Source of the DNA: Firmicutes bacterium UBA2598
GTDB taxonomy: Bacteria; Bacillota; PH28-bin88
Direction: 5' to 3'
Assembly (NCBI GenBank): GCA_002339345.1
Contig: DDKM01000093.1
Coordinates: 1 to 17,598 of the forward strand
Length of the DNA stretch: 17,598 nucleotides
The notes beneath the pieces are model-generated. The model was not told the DNA's origin and ran no database searches. It saw only the letters and a program-made list of their open reading frames with translations. The position numbers were made by a program, and so were the translations under genes. Shown here one piece after another: positions 14,210 to 17,598 of this stretch (positions within the stretch are counted from its first letter, which is position 1; every line of letters starts with the position of its first letter).

Positions 14210-15415
14210 CTACACCCGTTCCACCTGATAACCATGCCCGCTAAGCAGGGTGGTAATCTCCCGGATATGCTCCCAGTCCCTGGTCTCCAGGGCCAGTTCC
14301 ACTTCCGCCTGGCGAATGGGGACAGTGGGCTTGATGCGATCATGGGTAATGGAAATGATGTTGGCCTGGGTTGAGGCCACCAGGGTCAACAGGCGGTTCA
14401 AGGCTCCGGGGCGGTCCACCACCACCGTCCGCAAGGTAACGAACCGGCCGGTCTTGGCCAGACCCCGCTCAATGATTTGAGCAATGACATGGACATCCAC
14501 ATTGCCGCCGCTTAGCACCACCACCACCCGCCGTCCGGGGAGGCTAATCCGCCCGGACAACAAGGCAGCTAGGGCTATAGCCCCCGCCCCCTCCACCAGC
14601 AGTTTGGACCGTTCCAGCAAGGCCAGCATGGCCGTGGCAGTGTCTTCATCGGGTACCAGCACAATGTCATCAACCAAGCGCTGTACCAGGTCGAAGGTCA
14701 AACTCCCCGGCTTTTTGACAGCAATACCGTCTGCTATGGTGCTGGCGGTGTCCAACTGCCGGATGGCCCCTTCCTGCCGAGATACCTGCATGGATGGAGC
14801 CCCTTCCGCCTGCACACCGATCACCCGCACCTCCGGCCGCAGGCTTTTCATCACCAATCCAATACCGGCGATGAGCCCGCCGCCACCGATGGGTGCTACC
14901 ACCGCCTCCACGTCCGGCAAGTCAGCCAGGATTTCCAGGCCAATGGTGCCCTGACCGGCAACCACCTGGGGATCGTCAAAGGCATGGATGAAGGTTTCAC
15001 CAGTTTCCCCCCTGATTTCCAGCGCCCGCTGGTAAGCACCGTCGTAGCTGTCACCCGCCTGTACCACCTTGGCCCCATAGCCGGCGGTGGCAGTTACCTT
15101 GGATACCGGCGCTCCCACCGGCATTACCACCGTGGCCGGAATGCCCAGCCGGGAAGCGGCAAAGGCCACACCTTGGGCATGGTTACCGGCAGAAGCGGCG
15201 ATTACCCCCGGCGTACCGGGGGGAAGATGGTGCATCTTATTGATGGCCCCGCGGATCTTAAAGGACCCGGTTTTTTGCAAATTTTCCGCCTTCAAGTAAA
15301 CCTGGCATTGCGCCATCCGGCTGAAGGTGGTGGAAATATCCAGCGGGGTATGGTGGATCAGGCCCTTCAGCACCGCCTGGGCCGCCTGGACGTCCGCCAG
15401 ACCGACCACCGCCAT
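14210..15415 (-). CDS. ilvA: Threonine ammonia-lyase (threonine dehydratase) with ACT domain
   Basis: This PLP enzyme deaminates threonine (and serine) to 2-oxobutyrate, feeding isoleucine synthesis or threonine catabolism. The 401-residue protein has the PLP lysine in GSFKIRGA (Lys53). SAGNHAQGVAFAA lies near residue 75 and the phosphate-binding loop GGGGLIAG at 177-184. A single ACT-type regulatory domain spans about residues 326-401 (VVVDRPGALNRLLTLVASTQ). One ACT domain of this kind is typical of the roughly 400-residue clostridial/catabolic-type enzymes, not the 500-residue E. coli IlvA with a two-part regulatory region. ATG 15415 is preceded by GGGGAGG at 7 bases. It lies 47 bases downstream of purR on the same strand, in the position where yabJ (RidA) sits in Bacillus. 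Confidence 0.95.
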   Translation of the reverse strand: MAVVGLADVQAAQAVLKGLIHHTPLDISTTFSRMAQCQVYLKAENLQKTGSFKIRGAINKMHHLPPGTPGVIAASAGNHAQGVAFAASRLGIPATVVMPVGAPVSKVTATAGYGAKVVQAGDSYDGAYQRALEIRGETGETFIHAFDDPQVVAGQGTIGLEILADLPDVEAVVAPIGGGGLIAGIGLVMKSLRPEVRVIGVQAEGAPSMQVSRQEGAIRQLDTASTIADGIAVKKPGSLTFDLVQRLVDDIVLVPDEDTATAMLALLERSKLLVEGAGAIALAALLSGRISLPGRRVVVVLSGGNVDVHVIAQIIERGLAKTGRFVTLRTVVVDRPGALNRLLTLVASTQANIISITHDRIKPTVPIRQAEVELALETRDWEHIREITTLLSGHGYQVERV

Positions 15416-15462
15416 GTGCCATCCTCCCCTCCCGTTCCATACTGGCCGGCACCGCCGGCCGG

Positions 15463-16296
15463 TTAATCCCGGGCGAAGGCTGGAACTAGACGGCCAGGGC
15501 GAAGATGCACCCGGCGGTCCTGCTCATCCAGCTCCGCCAGTTCCAATAAAGAAACATAGTCTTCCACCATTTTCCGAACAGGCTCGGTGGTACTGACCAG
15601 AACACCAATACCCAGCACCGCCGCATGAAATTCCGCCATCAAATCCTGCATGCCCCGGGCGGTACCCCCAGCCTTCATAAAGTCATCTATTAACAGCACC
15701 CTGGCCCCCAGGGGCAACGCCCGCCTGGCCAGGGCCATGGTCCGGATGCGGCGGGTGGAACCGGAGGTGTAGTTGATGCTTACCGCCGACCCTTCGGTAA
15801 CCTTACCCTCATCCCTGATCACCACCATGGGCACTCCCAGGGCCCGGGCGGTCATCAGAGCCAGGGGAATGCCCTTGGTTTCAATGGTCACCACATAATC
15901 CGGCACCCTGTTGGCAAAGACGGTGGCAAAGGCCTCCCCGATCCAGGCAGCCACAGCGGGATCGCAGATCAGGTCAGCCATGTAGAGGTATCCACCGGGG
16001 ATCACCCGCTCGGGCACTGCCAGCTGTTGGGCCAGTCTTTCCAGGTTGGCTGCCATAGCCGCCTTACCCAGCCGGGGGATGTAGCGCACCCCACCCGCCG
16101 CTCCTGCCACCGTTACCACCTGCCCGGTATCGCTATCCTCCATGGCCGTCCGTACCACCGCCAGATCCTCGCTCACTGTGGACTTGGCCGTGCCAAACAT
16201 TTCCATAAAATAGCCGAGGGAAAAGAGACGATATGGGTTGCTACACAATATTTTGGTCATGGTGACAACCCGCTCGCTCCTGGACCTTTTATCCAC
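15463..16296 (-). CDS. purR: Purine operon repressor PurR (PRTase-fold type)
   Basis: This is a Bacillus-type PurR: an N-terminal winged helix that binds PurBox DNA, fused to a phosphoribosyltransferase-like domain that senses PRPP and releases repression of purine genes. The 277-residue length matches the family (about 270-285). The N-terminal part shows SERVVTMTKILCSNPYRLFS and FGTAKSTVSEDLAVV; the PRPP-binding loop VLLIDDFMKAGGTARG lies at about residues 200-215. GTG 16296 is chosen because GGAGGG lies 7 bases upstream; a TTG two codons earlier is almost on top of that SD. A terminator-like hairpin stands in the short gap before the gene, and ilvA follows after 47 bases. The nearby prs gene makes its effector, PRPP. 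Confidence 0.96.
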   Translation of the reverse strand: MDKRSRSERVVTMTKILCSNPYRLFSLGYFMEMFGTAKSTVSEDLAVVRTAMEDSDTGQVVTVAGAAGGVRYIPRLGKAAMAANLERLAQQLAVPERVIPGGYLYMADLICDPAVAAWIGEAFATVFANRVPDYVVTIETKGIPLALMTARALGVPMVVIRDEGKVTEGSAVSINYTSGSTRRIRTMALARRALPLGARVLLIDDFMKAGGTARGMQDLMAEFHAAVLGIGVLVSTTEPVRKMVEDYVSLLELAELDEQDRRVHLRPGRLVPAFARD

Positions 16297-16322
16297 CGCC
16301 AATCCCTCCGCTCATTCCACAG

Positions 16323-16361
16323 TTCAAACAAAACCCGCCCCCAAACCGGCCGGGCGGGTTT
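16323..16361 (-). terminator. Rho-independent terminator or attenuator in front of purR
   Basis: On the minus strand AAACCCGCCC (16352-16361) pairs perfectly with GGGCGGGTTT (16331-16340) over 10 bases with an 11-base loop. TGTTTGAA follows, so four T in all run on from the stem. It lies 24 bases after the nucleotidyltransferase stop codon and only about 15 bases before the purR SD. It can terminate the upstream operon, yet leaves almost no room for a separate purR promoter, so regulated readthrough is possible. Confidence 0.85.
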
Positions 16362-16384
16362 ACCCAGGGAAACCGTTGGGCCGA

Positions 16385-17134
16385 TTATACCGCCAGCACC
16401 TGCCTGATCAGTTCCAGATCGGCAGGTTTATCCACATCCACTCCCAGCTCCGGATAGGCAGAAATGACCACATTACCCCGGATGCCCAGGAGGCGTGAAA
16501 CGGTGCCCTCGGCCTCGGCAAGGGAAAGCCTCTTTAGCAGCAGCTTGACCAGCAACCCCAGACCGATAGCCCGGGCCATGGCTACCGGACTTTTCCGTAG
16601 CCGGAACAACTCCTCCGCCTTGGCCATGCAGGATTCCACCACAGCCGGGTTAACCAGGAACAGGTTCCCGCCGGTGAAAACCCCTTCCTTCAACCGGACA
16701 TAGGTGCGGTGTGTACCAGGGAAGCGGGTTTCACTGGCCTCCCTGGTCACCACCGGGTAGTACAGGTCTGCCGACTGGTCCCCACAGAGACGGATGAAAT
16801 CCACCACCGCTTCGGGTGTGAGGAGGGGAATGTCGCCCGTGGCCACCAGCAGCCTGCCGGAGGGATTCAGCACTGCCAGGCCGCGCAAGGTGCTCTGGAT
16901 GGAATTGCTGCCCGCCTGGGCCAGGATCACCCCCGCATCCCGGTAATGGGCCTGCAGGTGCTCCAAGGGACCTACCAGGGCGATGCGCCCAATCCCGGGA
17001 GTAGCCCGCAGGGCGGAAATCACATAGTCCACCATAAAGCGGTTACCGATGGGGATCAGGGCGGCCCCCGGAGCGGCACTGACCTGACTCAACTTGCCCT
17101 GGTTGTCGCCACCGGCCAAAATCAATGCATCCAC
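16385..17134 (-). CDS. MobA-like nucleotidyltransferase family protein
   Basis: This is a 249-residue protein with a Rossmann-type NTP-transferase fold; the substrate is unknown. MDALILAGG at residues 1-9 marks the nucleotide-binding loop. GDIPLLTPEAVVDF (about 99-112) carries the likely metal-binding Asp, and GGNLFLVNP and GVDVDKPADLELI near the end are typical of the superfamily. The classical MobA signature LAGGxSxRMGxxK is not intact: the loop reads LAGGDNQGKL. It is therefore probably not molybdenum cofactor guanylyltransferase itself. The start GTG shares its first base with the TAG stop of the upstream regulator gene (TAGTG), so the two are translationally coupled. The stop codon lies in a perfect TATAAT sequence on the same strand, ahead of the purR leader. 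Confidence 0.85.
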   Translation of the reverse strand: MDALILAGGDNQGKLSQVSAAPGAALIPIGNRFMVDYVISALRATPGIGRIALVGPLEHLQAHYRDAGVILAQAGSNSIQSTLRGLAVLNPSGRLLVATGDIPLLTPEAVVDFIRLCGDQSADLYYPVVTREASETRFPGTHRTYVRLKEGVFTGGNLFLVNPAVVESCMAKAEELFRLRKSPVAMARAIGLGLLVKLLLKRLSLAEAEGTVSRLLGIRGNVVISAYPELGVDVDKPADLELIRQVLAV

Positions 17135-17598
17135 TATTTTTGCTCTCCCTCCCGGTTCACCAAGGAGCCGAAAATCCGGTTTTCCGCGTTTTCGATGTGT
17201 TCATAGGCCAGAGCCTGGGCCACGGCGGCATTTCTTTCCCCCAGGGCATCCACCAGTTTGCGGTGTTCAGCCAGGGTTTCCTGCATCCGGCCCGGAGAAC
17301 CCAGGGTAGCCTTGCGAAACCGCTGGATCTGTTCCCGCAAGTTGCTGACGATCTGCACCAGCCGATCATTGCGGCTGGCCCTATATAACACCTCGTGAAA
17401 GGCGGTGTCAATCTCCACCAGGCGATCCAGGTCATTGTCCTCGGCACATTCCGCCGCCTGGACCAGCAACCGTTCCAGCTCTTCCAGTTCCGACTCGGTA
17501 ATGCGCTCCGCGGCCAGGGCGGCAGCCAGCCCCTCCAAAGCAGCCCTGATCTCAAAGACATCGGTAATATCCTTGGTGGAAATATCCGCCACATAGGC
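17134..17598 (-). CDS. FadR-subfamily GntR transcription regulator, FCD domain only (cut by window edge)
   Basis: This is the C-terminal effector-binding FCD domain of a GntR/FadR-type regulator; the N-terminal winged-helix part lies beyond the right edge. The visible 154 residues begin AYVADISTKDITDVFEIRAA, which corresponds to the linker and first helix of the FCD domain. Motifs include LEGLAAALAAERIT, DTAFHEVLYRAS, EHRKLVDALGERN and EHIENAENR. The acidic residue and histidines match the metal-binding positions of many FCD domains. Family members bind small carboxylates such as lactate, pyruvate or gluconate, but the ligand cannot be read here. Its TAG stop overlaps the GTG of the nucleotidyltransferase gene by one base, so the two form an operon leading toward purR. 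Confidence 0.93.
   Translation of the reverse strand, partial: AYVADISTKDITDVFEIRAALEGLAAALAAERITESELEELERLLVQAAECAEDNDLDRLVEIDTAFHEVLYRASRNDRLVQIVSNLREQIQRFRKATLGSPGRMQETLAEHRKLVDALGERNAAVAQALAYEHIENAENRIFGSLVNREGEQK

Noticed and set aside
1..17598. CRISPR arrays, tRNA or rRNA genes, transposases, phage or toxin-antitoxin genes
   Set aside because: No regularly spaced repeats, cloverleaf sequence, rRNA-like stretch or mobile-element protein was recognised on either strand.

Overview
The window looks like a chromosomal segment of an endospore-forming, high-GC Gram-positive bacterium. The gene content (spoVG, a gerA/gerB/gerC germination receptor, a spmB-like fragment, PurR of the Bacillus type) and the protein sequences suggest a Peptococcaceae/Desulfotomaculum-like clostridium. 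The taxon is inferred from general knowledge, not from a search.

The backbone is the conserved Firmicutes block known from Bacillus subtilis as purR-yabJ-spoVG-gcaD(glmU)-prs-ctc-spoVC(pth). Here it lies on the minus strand and reads from right to left. In order it holds a FadR-type regulator (cut by the right edge), a MobA-like nucleotidyltransferase, purR, ilvA, spoVG, glmU, prs, ctc (ribosomal L25) and pth (cut by the left edge). The yabJ/RidA position is taken by a threonine ammonia-lyase.

Three blocks interrupt the backbone. (1) Between spoVG and glmU lies a plus-strand vitamin B12 uptake cassette: a complete cobalamin riboswitch with an intrinsic terminator, then btuF-btuC-btuD. Its ATPase carries an extra C-terminal domain of about 155 residues. 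(2) Between prs and ctc lies a plus-strand gene for a protein with two PRC-barrel domains. (3) Between ctc and pth lies a spore-germination operon, gerA-gerB-gerC plus two small membrane-protein genes. It is preceded by a short plus-strand remnant of spmB.

Regulatory features that can be read directly include a consensus sigma-H promoter for spoVG, four strong rho-independent terminators, the B12 riboswitch, a hairpin pair in the glmU leader and a terminator-like hairpin in the purR leader. The metabolic genes serve purine/PRPP supply (PurR, Prs), cell-wall precursor synthesis (GlmU), amino-acid metabolism (IlvA) and translation (L25, Pth). The others serve sporulation and germination. I saw no tRNA, rRNA, CRISPR array, transposase or phage gene.
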